NCBI RefSeq assembly: GCF_014200505.1
Contig: NZ_JACHBX010000004.1
Span: 558,001 to 622,000 of the forward strand
Length of the DNA stretch: 64,000 nt
Direction: 5' to 3'
Source of the DNA: Massilia aurea
GTDB taxonomy: Bacteria; Pseudomonadota; Gammaproteobacteria; Burkholderiales; Burkholderiaceae_D
Shown: positions 55,082-63,374 of the stretch, in pieces
Numbering within the stretch: position 1 is the stretch's first letter
How the letters are laid out: each line of letters starts with the position of its first letter
Position numbers and translations under genes: made by a program
Notes under the pieces: model-generated
What the model was told of the DNA's origin: nothing
Seen by the model: only the letters and a program-made list of their open reading frames with translations
The model's database searches: none

Positions 55082-55239
55082 GGCCGCTCCCAAAGTCCAA
55101 TATGAAGATGATCATCATGGTCACGCCATGCCTTTACCAGCGGACCGCACACCTCGCGCACCTTGGCGTCGTTGAAGTAGATGAGCTTGACGAGGGGGTG
55201 TCGCAAAAACAGGCTGATTTCTGCTGGACGCAGGTCCAC
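55078..55239 (-). pseudogene. C-terminal remnant of a murein peptidase-like gene
   Basis: A 53-codon open frame ends V-K-A-W-R-D-H-D-D-H-L-H-I-G-L-W-E-R-P. The H-D-D-H-L-H segment resembles the zinc-binding end of penicillin-insensitive murein endopeptidase (MepA/M74 or M15-like) proteins. No start or N-terminal domain remains; upstream of about 55200 the sequence reads like the end of a mobile element (GGGTGTCGCAAAAACAGGC). The catalytic part is therefore lost. Confidence 0.5.
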
Positions 55240-55568
55240 TTAACCTTGGAGAAGCATAGCCAGATCTCATCTTAAAGCATGCCACCTTCTTGCATCACTT
55301 GATCCATATTGGTTTGTGCGACTGTAATTAATGAGGTGGATAGCGGCAGCGGCTGCGCATCACTGTGCGGGACAGGGTCACACATCGCTGTAAGAGGATT
55401 ATTGAGCGTCTGGACAGTTACAGGCTTCGCCAGTCCCCCTTTTTTCTTGCGTCCAAATTTCAGGTGATGTAGTTGTATTCCCAGTGCATGAAAAGCGCCG
55501 GGTGTTCAATTTCTGAATCGTGTAGCGGTCGGCATGGCTATACTCCTGGTAGATCACCTTGAGGAACG
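55240..55568. other. Gap without recognisable gene
   Basis: No convincing ORF or RNA gene was seen. Base composition is more AT-rich and irregular than the flanks, and a GTTACAGGCTT stretch near 55419 echoes the one in the tRNA terminator at 54637. The region probably carries the promoter of the RTX gene and debris from the event that cut the peptidase gene. Confidence 0.4.
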
Positions 55569-57593
55569 ATGATGGCAACCACACCCGTATCGACCACCGT
55601 AAGCCCGCCCTACGACGGCCCCTTTCTCCCGCGCTTTAGTTATCCCGGCGGCCCCGTCGTCCAGGTCATGGAGAACTCGCGCGATGTGGCCATCGATACC
55701 GTGTATGCCGTTCCTTCGCCCATACCGAACGTCTATACGATCACCGGCGGCCGCGACGCCGCCCTGTTTTCGATCGATCCGTCCAATGGTCATCTGGTCT
55801 TCATTGACGCGCCCGACTACGAAACGCCGCGCGACCGTGGGGACGGCGCCGGCAACAATACCTACGAAGTCGAAGTCACGCGCCAGGAATGGGCCGGCAC
55901 GGCTGCGCAGATGCTGACGGTGTGGGTAAGCGATGTCGACGAGCGCCCTGGCACCGCGCCGCAGACGACGCTCGACGAGCGGCGCGAAGTCGTGGTGCGC
56001 TATGTCACCGAAGCCGATGGGACGGTGCGCCAGCTGCTCTCGATCCCGACCAGGGCGCTGCCTGACGCTCCAGCGAACCCCAATCCGTCCGATGGCATTG
56101 CCATCGTCAGGGACAGCAGTGGCGCAGTACTGTTGCGTGCTGCTGATATCGACGGCGTTGGCCTGATGGCGTCCGGCAGCGTCGCGCCGCAGGCGGCCGC
56201 AGCCTCGCTGGACGAGGTGCTGCGCGAGATTGGTCAGCACAGCGCAGCCGGTTCTGCCTCACAGGCCGGGCTGATCGCCGGCGCCACCGATTTTCTGGCA
56301 AGCCTCGCCCCTGCAGCCCCGCTGCTGTTGCAAACCATTGTTCCGGTGATCGCACCTGGCACGGGGAAGGCCTTCGTCAGCATGGCCTTGACCGGTACGC
56401 CGCAGGACGGTGCCAATCCGGTCACTGCGCTCGTTATCGATGCACGCGGTATCGGATCGCATACGTTCGAACTCGACCACATTGGCTTTGCCGCACTGTC
56501 CGGCGCCATGACCGTGGGCTACCAGTATGGCGGCGGCGCGGGCAATCAGTTCCTGGTGGCCGACGACGCGGTACAGAGCCTGAATGCCGGCGAAGGTAAC
56601 GACATCGTGCACGCTGGCGGCGGAAACGATCTGGTCGATGGTGGCGCCGGCGACGATCGCCTGTACGGCGATGCAGGTGACGACGAGCTGACTGGGGGCG
56701 CCGGAAACGACTGGATCGATGGTGGTGCAGGCCTTGATACGGCGCGTTTGAGTGGCACGCGGGCTGATTACACGATCCGCGTGGAGCAGGGCCAGATGGT
56801 AGTCAGTGCGCGCACCGGGGACGATGGCACTGACCATCTGATCAATGTGGAACTGCTGAACTTCCGTGGTGCGGGCGAGGACCTGTCGGTACGTGGCACG
56901 ATCACCCGCATGATCGATGCACTGGAAGACCGCGTTGCAACGCGTGTTGAGCTCGATGGCTGGGAAGCGGCGCATGCGTCAGGGACGGCACTGGTAGATA
57001 TCGCCACCAGCCTGCTGCAGAACTATGACGGTGACGATGCACTCACGTACGACGATTTCGGCAGATCCTTGTACCTGAATGGCGCCGAGCGTTCGGGCAA
57101 TTACAGGGAGCTGTATAGCCTGCTTGCCGGCCTGCGTGACGGCGACACGCGTGCCGAGGTTCTGCTGGAGTTTGCCGACTCGTTCGAGATGCTGTCGTAT
57201 GCGCGGTCTGCCGGCGCCACGACCCACATCGCCGATACCGAGATTGGCAGCCTGGTGCGCATGTACGACGCCCTGTTCGACCGCGCACCGGATGCTGGTG
57301 GCCTGAATTACTGGATCGGCGCGTTCGAGAGCGGGAGCACGATCACGGCGATCGCCGACATGTTCGTGAACGTGGCTGAAGGCGGCATCAATACCATGAC
57401 CGATGCCCAATTCATCGCGCACCTGTACCAGTCAGGCCTGGAACGCACTGCCAGCGCGAACGAGATCGCCGGCTGGATCAAGGTCATGGACGATGGCGGC
57501 CTGAGCCGCGGCGACCTGCTGCTGGGGATTGCTGATTCGGTCGAGATGACGGCGCTGGTCGGGATCATGAACACATCGATCGATCTGGCCTGA
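55569..57593 (+). CDS. RTX calcium-binding repeat and DUF4214 protein, type I secretion substrate
   Basis: A 674-residue protein with no N-terminal signal peptide. Residues about 35-125 look like a cadherin-type fold ending V-W-V-S-D-V-D-E. Residues about 347-400 hold nonapeptide repeats of the GGXGXD type (G-G-G-N-D-L-V-D-G-G and G-G-A-G-N-D-W-I-D-G-G) that bind calcium. The C-terminal roughly 200 residues contain DUF4214-type repeats (Y-D-A-L-F-D-R-A-P-D and G-L-N-Y-W). RTX proteins leave the cell through ABC/HlyD/TolC exporters such as the one at 538-5008. AGGAACG precedes two adjacent ATG codons (55569, 55572). Confidence 0.88.
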   Translation: MMATTPVSTTVSPPYDGPFLPRFSYPGGPVVQVMENSRDVAIDTVYAVPSPIPNVYTITGGRDAALFSIDPSNGHLVFIDAPDYETPRDRGDGAGNNTYEVEVTRQEWAGTAAQMLTVWVSDVDERPGTAPQTTLDERREVVVRYVTEADGTVRQLLSIPTRALPDAPANPNPSDGIAIVRDSSGAVLLRAADIDGVGLMASGSVAPQAAAASLDEVLREIGQHSAAGSASQAGLIAGATDFLASLAPAAPLLLQTIVPVIAPGTGKAFVSMALTGTPQDGANPVTALVIDARGIGSHTFELDHIGFAALSGAMTVGYQYGGGAGNQFLVADDAVQSLNAGEGNDIVHAGGGNDLVDGGAGDDRLYGDAGDDELTGGAGNDWIDGGAGLDTARLSGTRADYTIRVEQGQMVVSARTGDDGTDHLINVELLNFRGAGEDLSVRGTITRMIDALEDRVATRVELDGWEAAHASGTALVDIATSLLQNYDGDDALTYDDFGRSLYLNGAERSGNYRELYSLLAGLRDGDTRAEVLLEFADSFEMLSYARSAGATTHIADTEIGSLVRMYDALFDRAPDAGGLNYWIGAFESGSTITAIADMFVNVAEGGINTMTDAQFIAHLYQSGLERTASANEIAGWIKVMDDGGLSRGDLLLGIADSVEMTALVGIMNTSIDLA

Positions 57594-57666
57594 ACTTGCA
57601 TGGCGCGGCCGTCCGGCACGGCGGCAGTGCCGCGCGATTGCCTGCAGGCCAGTTGCTGCGTAGCCG

Positions 57667-58854
57667 TCAGCCGGGCTGGGGTTCTTCGGTCGCGGCTTCC
57701 TGCAACCCGCGCGCCAGGCTCGACACGCTCGGGTTATCGACGAACACGCAGCGCTTGCCATGGCGCTTGCAATGGTCCTTCACGCGCCAGTAGGCGCTGT
57801 GGCTGATGCAGCCGGTCTGGCAGATCACCAGGTCGGCCGCGGCCAGGCTGGCATCGAGCTGGCTGCTGCTGTCTTCCAGGCCGCCGTCGTGGTGCGCGAA
57901 CTGGGCGCCGACGCGCTCGATCATCGTGCGGTAGATCGGCACGCTGCTGCTGCGTCCGCCCACGCACAGCACGGCGCGGTTGTGCAGCCGTACCGGCATC
58001 GCAACCGGGACAGCAACAGGTTCCGCTGCCGCTGCGGGAGCCACTTCGGCATCGGGTGCGGCGGGGCGCAACGTCTTCAGTTCAGCAACCTGCGCGCGCA
58101 GGGCTTGCTCGCGCGCTTCCAGCTGCGCGATGCGTTCGGCCATGCGCTCGCGGGTGTCGAGCTCGGGGACGCTGGCTTGCAGGCGCGCCAGCTCGGCGCG
58201 CAGGGTGGCCACATCGCCTTCCCGGGCAATGGTGGCGGCGCGCGCCGTCATCAGGAGCTGCTCGTGGCGCTCGGCATCGAGTGATTTTTCGTGCGTCAGC
58301 GCGTTGCACCGTTCCTGCAGGCGGACGACCTCGCGTTCGAGCCGGGAATTGTCGGCAACGATTGCATTGAACTTGTTGAGATCGGCGCGGGCGCAGGCGC
58401 CGGCCTGGTGCTGCACCATGTGGATATCGCGGCACATCTTCTCTTCGAGCGCCACCGTGCAGCGGGGATGGGACAGGCCAGCCCAGAATGCGCCGGCCAC
58501 ATCGCCGGCCGCAACCGCCGCCGCCCACATCGCTTCGACCTGCTCGGTGGTCTTGGCCGCGCGAAAGCGCTGGATATGCTGCGCATAGCGACGTTCAAGC
58601 TCTTTCTGAACCGCATCGGCTACCGGCGTGCGCAACGCGCATTCGCTGACGGTGCCGACGTGAATATCGTAATCATCATGCAGCACCTTCCCGCCGGTCA
58701 CTTTCTCGACCAGCTTGCGCAAGCCATTTAACGGCAACCCCACGCCCACCAGCGGACAATGCGACGCATGCGACAACTCCCAGACGCGCCGCCGGCGCGA
58801 GCTCTGCGCGCTATCGTTGGAGCAGGGTACGGTCGAAGCATGTTTGTCGCACAT
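57667..58854 (-). CDS. DUF2325 domain-containing protein, probably iron-regulated
   Basis: A 395-residue soluble protein. The N-terminal part is Cys/His-containing (C-P-L-V-G and several His), the middle (about 180-270) is a coiled coil rich in Ala, Glu, Arg and Leu, and the C-terminal 90 residues from LCVGGRSSSVPIY to R-C-V-F-V-D-N-P are the DUF2325 domain. The biochemical role is unknown. A Fur-type box lies 54-68 bases upstream of the start, implying repression by iron. Confidence 0.88.
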   Translation of the reverse strand: MCDKHASTVPCSNDSAQSSRRRRVWELSHASHCPLVGVGLPLNGLRKLVEKVTGGKVLHDDYDIHVGTVSECALRTPVADAVQKELERRYAQHIQRFRAAKTTEQVEAMWAAAVAAGDVAGAFWAGLSHPRCTVALEEKMCRDIHMVQHQAGACARADLNKFNAIVADNSRLEREVVRLQERCNALTHEKSLDAERHEQLLMTARAATIAREGDVATLRAELARLQASVPELDTRERMAERIAQLEAREQALRAQVAELKTLRPAAPDAEVAPAAAAEPVAVPVAMPVRLHNRAVLCVGGRSSSVPIYRTMIERVGAQFAHHDGGLEDSSSQLDASLAAADLVICQTGCISHSAYWRVKDHCKRHGKRCVFVDNPSVSSLARGLQEAATEEPQPG

Positions 58855-58907
58855 GGCAAATCCTTTGGCACGGAAAATGGAAGAGGAGAGCAGTGCTCCT
58901 CATCAAA

Positions 58908-58922
58908 TGATAATGATTCTCA
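58908..58922 (-). promoter_or_regulatory. Fur box upstream of the DUF2325 gene
   Basis: TGATAAT-G-ATTCTCA matches the 7-1-7 Fur consensus TGATAAT-N-ATTATCA with a single mismatch. It sits just upstream of the DUF2325 gene, in the right place to overlap its promoter; the PhoD-like gene starts 173 bases away on the other side. Confidence 0.75.
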
Positions 58923-59094
58923 TTTATTCTATCGCAGTCTGCGCGCCGTGCAAGCAGAATTTACAACTCCTTTAATCTTTCCGACAACGTATCTGACGTG
59001 GTCATGCATACCCGCGCGCATGGATAAGCAACTTTGATTTCCAGATGGCTCTGTTACACTGACCCGACTTTTTTCACAGCCAGCCGTCGTCCGC

Positions 59095-61074
59095 GTGATC
59101 CACATACACACCCCCAACGGCCTTCCATCCGTCCTCGTCGGTCCCCTGTTGCGCCGCCTCGAACCTGGCCGTCTCGTCCTTTGGCTGGTCGGCAGCACGC
59201 CGTTGTCCTTCACTCTGGTGCTGGAACCACATGGCGGCAATCAGCAGCGGCTGGCGGTGGATGAGGACTCGTGCCGCATCATTCCGATTGGGCGCGATGC
59301 GCACATTCACTTTATCGATGTCACGCTGCCCAAGCCACTGCCGCAGGACACGCTGATCGACTACGACCTGTTGCTGACGGATGTCGAAGGCGTCGAACAG
59401 GGCATCGCGGCGTGGGCACCGCATCTGGTGCACGACGGCGCCGCGATGCCGAACATGGTGCTGCGCAGCCGCTCCGACAACATCCTGTATGGCTCGTGCC
59501 GCAAGCCGCATCACCCGTCACACGACGGCCTGGCGCGGGGCGACGATCTGATCGCCGGGCACGTGGATCAGGCTGGCGAGCGGCCGTCGATGCTGCTGCT
59601 GGCCGGCGACCAGGTGTATGCCGACGATGTGGCCGGTCCGATGCTGGGTGCCACCCACGCGCTGATCGAGCGTCTGGGCCTGTTCGGCGAATGCGTCGAA
59701 GGCGCCGTCGTCGCCGACAGCGACGAGTTGTACGCCCATCCCGACGGCTACTATGGCCGCCAGCGCCTGCTGCCGGCCCATAAGTCGAGCGAGGCGCTGC
59801 GCGAGAAGTTCTTCGGCGGCGTGGAAAAGCCGATCTTCACGACGGCCAACGCTGACAACCACCTGATGACGCTGGGCGAAGTGCTGGCCATGTACCTGCT
59901 GGTCTGGTCGCCGGTGCCGTGGCAGGTGATTGGCGAGATCGCGATGCCCCAGCTCGACCCCAAGCACCAGGAGCGCTGGCACGAGGAAGCCGGCATCATT
60001 CATGGTTTCTGCGACGAATTGCCGCGCGCCGCGCGCCTGATGGCGCACGTACAGACCTTGATGATCTTCGACGACCACGACGTCACCGATGACTGGAACC
60101 TGTCGTACAAGTGGGAAAAGACCGCTTACGGCCACCCGTTTTCGCGCCGCATCATGGGCAATGCGCTGGTGGCCTACATGCTGTGCCAGGGCTGGGGCAA
60201 CCGGCCCGACGTCTTCGGCGAGGTGCTGGACGACATGGCCGCGATGGCCGCCAGGCCCGACAGCAGGAATCGCCTTGAACCCGAACCGCATGGCGCGCTG
60301 ATCGAGCGGCTGCTGACGTTCCGCCAGTGGGATTACATGCTGCGCACGCAGCCGGCTGTCATCGTGCTCGACACCCGTACGCGGCGCTGGCGCAACCAGC
60401 GCCGCCCGAGCCATCCGTCCGGCCTGATGGACTGGGAATCGCTGACCGAGTTCCAGCATGAGCTGATCGATGAGACAGCGGCGGTGATCGTCTCGGCGGC
60501 GCCGATGTTCGGCGTGAAGCTGATCGAGGTGGTGCAGAAGATTGCCACGCTGATGGGCCAGGCCCTGACCGTCGACGCCGAGAACTGGATGGCGCACCGC
60601 GGCGCAGCCCGCAGCCTGCTGAATATCTTCCGCCATTCGCGCACACCGGGCAACTACGTGATCCTGTCGGGCGACGTGCATTATTCGTTCGCCTATGACG
60701 TCGAAGTGCGCGACGACACCCGGCCGCCGCACATCTGGCAGATCACCAGCAGCGGCTTCAAGAACGAATTCCCTGAAGACCTGCTCAACTGGCTGGATCG
60801 CCTCAATCGCTGGCTGTATTCGCCGCGCTCGCCGCTGAACTGGTTCACCAAGCGGCGCGCGATGTCGATCACGCCGCACCTGCCCGATCAGCGCAAGCAT
60901 GGCGAGCGCCTGTGGAACGGTTCCGGCATCGGCCAGGTCTGGCTCGATGCGAAGGGCCGGCCCGAGCGCATCGTGCAGCACAATGCCGATGGCCGGCCTT
61001 CCACGCAGTTTTTGAAGCTGGGCGAGGAAAAGGCGGCCGAGCGCGCAGTCGAACAGCCGAAGAAGGCTGCCTAG
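59095..61074 (+). CDS. PhoD-like metallophosphatase, cytoplasmic type
   Basis: A 659-residue protein with no signal peptide. Metal-ligand motifs run L-Y-G-S-C-R-K-P-H, LAGDQVYADD, IFDDHDVTDDW and LSGDVHYSF, in the order of PhoD/calcineurin-like phosphodiesterases. Unlike the protein at 20987 it lacks the Tat leader and has a large C-terminal extension. It starts at a GTG (59095); no strong binding site is visible. It overlaps the convergent cupin gene by four bases. Substrate unknown. Confidence 0.85.
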   Translation: MIHIHTPNGLPSVLVGPLLRRLEPGRLVLWLVGSTPLSFTLVLEPHGGNQQRLAVDEDSCRIIPIGRDAHIHFIDVTLPKPLPQDTLIDYDLLLTDVEGVEQGIAAWAPHLVHDGAAMPNMVLRSRSDNILYGSCRKPHHPSHDGLARGDDLIAGHVDQAGERPSMLLLAGDQVYADDVAGPMLGATHALIERLGLFGECVEGAVVADSDELYAHPDGYYGRQRLLPAHKSSEALREKFFGGVEKPIFTTANADNHLMTLGEVLAMYLLVWSPVPWQVIGEIAMPQLDPKHQERWHEEAGIIHGFCDELPRAARLMAHVQTLMIFDDHDVTDDWNLSYKWEKTAYGHPFSRRIMGNALVAYMLCQGWGNRPDVFGEVLDDMAAMAARPDSRNRLEPEPHGALIERLLTFRQWDYMLRTQPAVIVLDTRTRRWRNQRRPSHPSGLMDWESLTEFQHELIDETAAVIVSAAPMFGVKLIEVVQKIATLMGQALTVDAENWMAHRGAARSLLNIFRHSRTPGNYVILSGDVHYSFAYDVEVRDDTRPPHIWQITSSGFKNEFPEDLLNWLDRLNRWLYSPRSPLNWFTKRRAMSITPHLPDQRKHGERLWNGSGIGQVWLDAKGRPERIVQHNADGRPSTQFLKLGEEKAAERAVEQPKKAA

Positions 61075-61967
61075 CCGGGCTGCTGGCCCGCCAGCGCAAG
61101 CGGCAACCCGCGCGCCCAGCGGTTCGACGACAGCGAAAACTCCAGCGCCCGCACCTGGTGATACCAGCCGGCGGGCACATACAGCATGTCGCCGGGCCGG
61201 ACGATCACTTCCACCAGCGCCGCCTGGTGCGCCAGCGGAAAGCGTTCGTAATCCGGCGCTTCCGGATCGACGGGTGAGCCGAACAGGAGCGGATTGGCTT
61301 CCCGCGTATACAAGAACGCATCGTGGTGGGGCGGGGCCAGGAAGATCCGCTTCACGCCCCGGATCTGGGCGAAGATATTGTCGTCGTAGTCGCAGTGCAG
61401 CGGCGTGATCGTACGCGCCGGGCCGATCCAGAAGCGGGGCGGGCCCATCTTGTCGAAGTATGCCGGCCAGTGGCACAGGCGGTTCAGTTCGCGCAGCGCC
61501 AGGTTGCCCACGTACGGCGGCAGTCCCGATTCGACCGGCGTGGAAAGATCGAGATAGTCGCGCAGCAGCATGTCCTGCATGGCGCGGTCCGGCGCAAAAG
61601 CCGTGTGCACGTAGTCGCCCACGCGCGCGCGCACGGGCAGGTGGCCGTACTGCGCGCTCAGTGTGCCCATGTCGAGTTGCACGATCGGCCAGCGCCCGAC
61701 GACGTCCGTCACCAGAAACGGCATGCCGGCCAGCGCATGCGTGCGAAATGCCGCCGCATCGAGGCGCGCGAGGCGTGGCACGTGCGTGAACGGGGGCAGC
61801 GCCCGCGCCGCTTCCTTGATCGCCTCGCGCATGGCCGGGATCGAGTCGACGCCGCGCACCTGCGCATCGCGCTGCGCGCGTGCTGCCGCATCCTGTTCGG
61901 CCTGCGTCGCGTCCGTACGCCGCAGCGGCGGCAGGCGCGCGGCGCCCGGGTCCTTCTCTACTGCCAT
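61071..61967 (-). CDS. Cupin-8 / JmjC-like Fe(II) oxygenase family protein
   Basis: A 298-residue cytoplasmic protein. The iron site is visible as LHCDYDDN (His and Asp) and the later Y-V-P-A-G-W-Y-H-Q (second His), with a Lys-containing strand between for 2-oxoglutarate. Such proteins hydroxylate proteins or small molecules; its target is unknown. It converges on the PhoD-like gene. Confidence 0.87.
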   Translation of the reverse strand: MAVEKDPGAARLPPLRRTDATQAEQDAAARAQRDAQVRGVDSIPAMREAIKEAARALPPFTHVPRLARLDAAAFRTHALAGMPFLVTDVVGRWPIVQLDMGTLSAQYGHLPVRARVGDYVHTAFAPDRAMQDMLLRDYLDLSTPVESGLPPYVGNLALRELNRLCHWPAYFDKMGPPRFWIGPARTITPLHCDYDDNIFAQIRGVKRIFLAPPHHDAFLYTREANPLLFGSPVDPEAPDYERFPLAHQAALVEVIVRPGDMLYVPAGWYHQVRALEFSLSSNRWARGLPLALAGQQPG

Positions 61968-62118
61968 GTCAGGCGTTCCTGTCTGTGATGAGGGGGCGTA
62001 TGGTACCGCCAGCTGCCGTAAAGTGCGCCTAAATCACCCAAAATGACCGCTTTATGAACCGATGTGATGGTTCTGTTAGTCAGCGCACGGTCTGCGCAGG
62101 GTGCCCATTGTATTTTTT

Positions 62119-62230
62119 GTATCGCGACGCAGTGAATCCGATACTGCGACTCGGAAAGTTGCCGCAAGGTGGCCAACCGGGATGGGACGCAAAGAAAATA
62201 TACAGAGACGCCGGGTTGAACCGATGTTGA
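62119..62230 (+). promoter_or_regulatory. Candidate structured leader RNA with a GGGACGCAAAG core
   Basis: This stretch in the 380-base gap before the YqjD-like gene contains two mutually exclusive hairpins (GTATCG 62119-62124 with CGATAC 62139-62144; CGCAGT 62128-62133 with ACTGCG 62143-62148), a GNRA-looped GCC-GCAA-GGT, then GGGACGCAAAG at 62184-62194 and GCCGGGTTG. The last two resemble conserved pieces of the cyclic-di-GMP-I (GEMM) riboswitch, but the P2 region is too short for a normal member. The rest of 61968-62347 shows nothing else. Confidence 0.3.
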
Positions 62231-62347
62231 TGTAGCGCAGTACAAGATCGTTCCCGCTTGTTGTATCGGACTTATTCAATCAAAGATGTGGTGCTAGTCG
62301 AATTTCGTTCTACTCCGCGTTGATCACTATTTTATGAGGGTTACATC

Positions 62348-63007
62348 ATGGATAATCAAAAGTCTACCGAAGGTAAAGGCATCAACGCAACCAACGCAGG
62401 TTCGAACCCAGGTTCGGGCACCGGTTCGCTGGGCACGAGCACCGTGACCGGCAACAGCGGTCTGGGCAACAGCGGCAGCAGCGCCAGCACCGGCGCCGGC
62501 AACACCTCGGGTTCGACCACCGGTTCGTCGTCGACGCCATCGACTTCGTCGACCCCATCGACCCCATCGACCTCGTCGACCGCATCGTCGGCTGCATCGT
62601 CGATCAGCGACAGCGCAGCAAACGCCGCTGGCGGCATCAAGGCAGCGATCTCGTCGATCACGCCAGAGAAAGCCCACGGCGCCATCGACAAGGCAGCGCA
62701 AGCCGCTCAGCCAGTCGTCGACAACATCGCTTCGAAAGCACACGCAGGCGTCGAAAAGGTCACTGGCCTGATCAGCACCGCGCAAGAAAAATTCGGCGAC
62801 CGTTCGACCCAGATCACCGAGAAGTACTCGGATCTGTCGGCACAGGGCAAGGAATACGTCAAGAACAACCCAGGCAGCGCGCTGCTGGCTGCAGTCGGCG
62901 TCGGCTTCATCCTGGCCAAGCTGCTGGGTGGCTCGAGCGACCGTAGCGACTATCGTGACGATTATCGCAACGACTACCGCAAAGACTACAACTCGTACCG
63001 CGATTAA
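62348..63007 (+). CDS. Ser/Thr/Gly-rich protein with YqjD/ElaB-like membrane anchor
   Basis: A 219-residue protein. The first 95 residues are a low-complexity stretch of Ser, Thr, Gly and Asn with S-T-P-S-T repeats. Residues 95-170 are helical and Ala-rich. The end has K-E-Y-V-K-N-N-P-G-S-A-L-L-A-A-V-G followed by V-G-F-I-L-A-K-L-L, the C-terminal anchor of the DUF883/YqjD/ElaB group that tethers ribosomes to the membrane in stationary phase. The tail is D-Y-R repeats. GAGGG precedes the ATG. Confidence 0.75.
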   Translation: MDNQKSTEGKGINATNAGSNPGSGTGSLGTSTVTGNSGLGNSGSSASTGAGNTSGSTTGSSSTPSTSSTPSTPSTSSTASSAASSISDSAANAAGGIKAAISSITPEKAHGAIDKAAQAAQPVVDNIASKAHAGVEKVTGLISTAQEKFGDRSTQITEKYSDLSAQGKEYVKNNPGSALLAAVGVGFILAKLLGGSSDRSDYRDDYRNDYRKDYNSYRD

Positions 63008-63031
63008 TTCCACGGCGTGATCGTCATGGCG

Positions 63032-63131
63032 GTAGGGTGGACGGGTTTTCCCGTCCACGCGTTCAACCCGATTTCGCATCTTACGGGGAGTTTAGTTTGA
63101 ACGCGTGGACGGCGCAGCCGTCCACCCTACG
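63032..63131. repeat. Long inverted pair of GTGGACGG/CCGTCCAC repeats
   Basis: The left copy (63032-63067, GTAGGGTGGACGG to GCGTTCAA) and right copy (63097-63131, TTGAACGCG to CCACCCTACG) are inverted over about 35 bp, with a 29-bp centre. Each copy also forms its own hairpin. The same unit occurs at 26555-26668. Confidence 0.88.
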
Positions 63132-63185
63132 TATGACGGTTTAACGCCATGGATTAGTCCAGGCACATCATCGATGTGCCGATCC

Positions 63186-63220
63186 AAAGCCCGACCAGCA
63201 ACTGCTGGCCGGGCTTTTTT
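63186..63220 (+). terminator. Rho-independent terminator
   Basis: AAAGCCCGACCAGCA (63186-63200) pairs with TGCTGGCCGGGCTTT (63203-63217) with one mismatch, ending in six T. It probably ends the transcript of the YqjD-like gene. Confidence 0.88.
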
Positions 63221-63230
63221 CATTCGAGCT

Positions 63231-63258
63231 TTAACGCTTTCTTAACGTCTGATTAACG
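63231..63258 (+). promoter_or_regulatory. Three TTAACG direct repeats at 11-bp spacing
   Basis: TTAACG occurs at 63231-63236, 63242-63247 and 63253-63258, once per helical turn. This is the layout bound by OmpR/PhoB-family response regulators (for example PmrA- or QseB-like TTAA-N7-TTAA). It lies about 120 bases upstream of the LtaS/MdoB-type gene. Confidence 0.5.
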
Positions 63259-63374
63259 TGACGATGACGGTGGGCAATCTAGCATCCATACCGCATCAGA
63301 AGGCGCGTTGGATCCAGGTCCGCGTGATCGATTCATCGTCGGGCAGCGCATGGCCCGGCCCATCCGACGGATTC

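Noticed and set aside
62520-62590. TCGTCGACGCCATCGAC-type tandem stretch as a CRISPR or satellite
   Set aside because: It is the coding sequence of Ser/Thr/Pro repeats in the YqjD-like protein, not an array with spacers. No CRISPR was seen anywhere.
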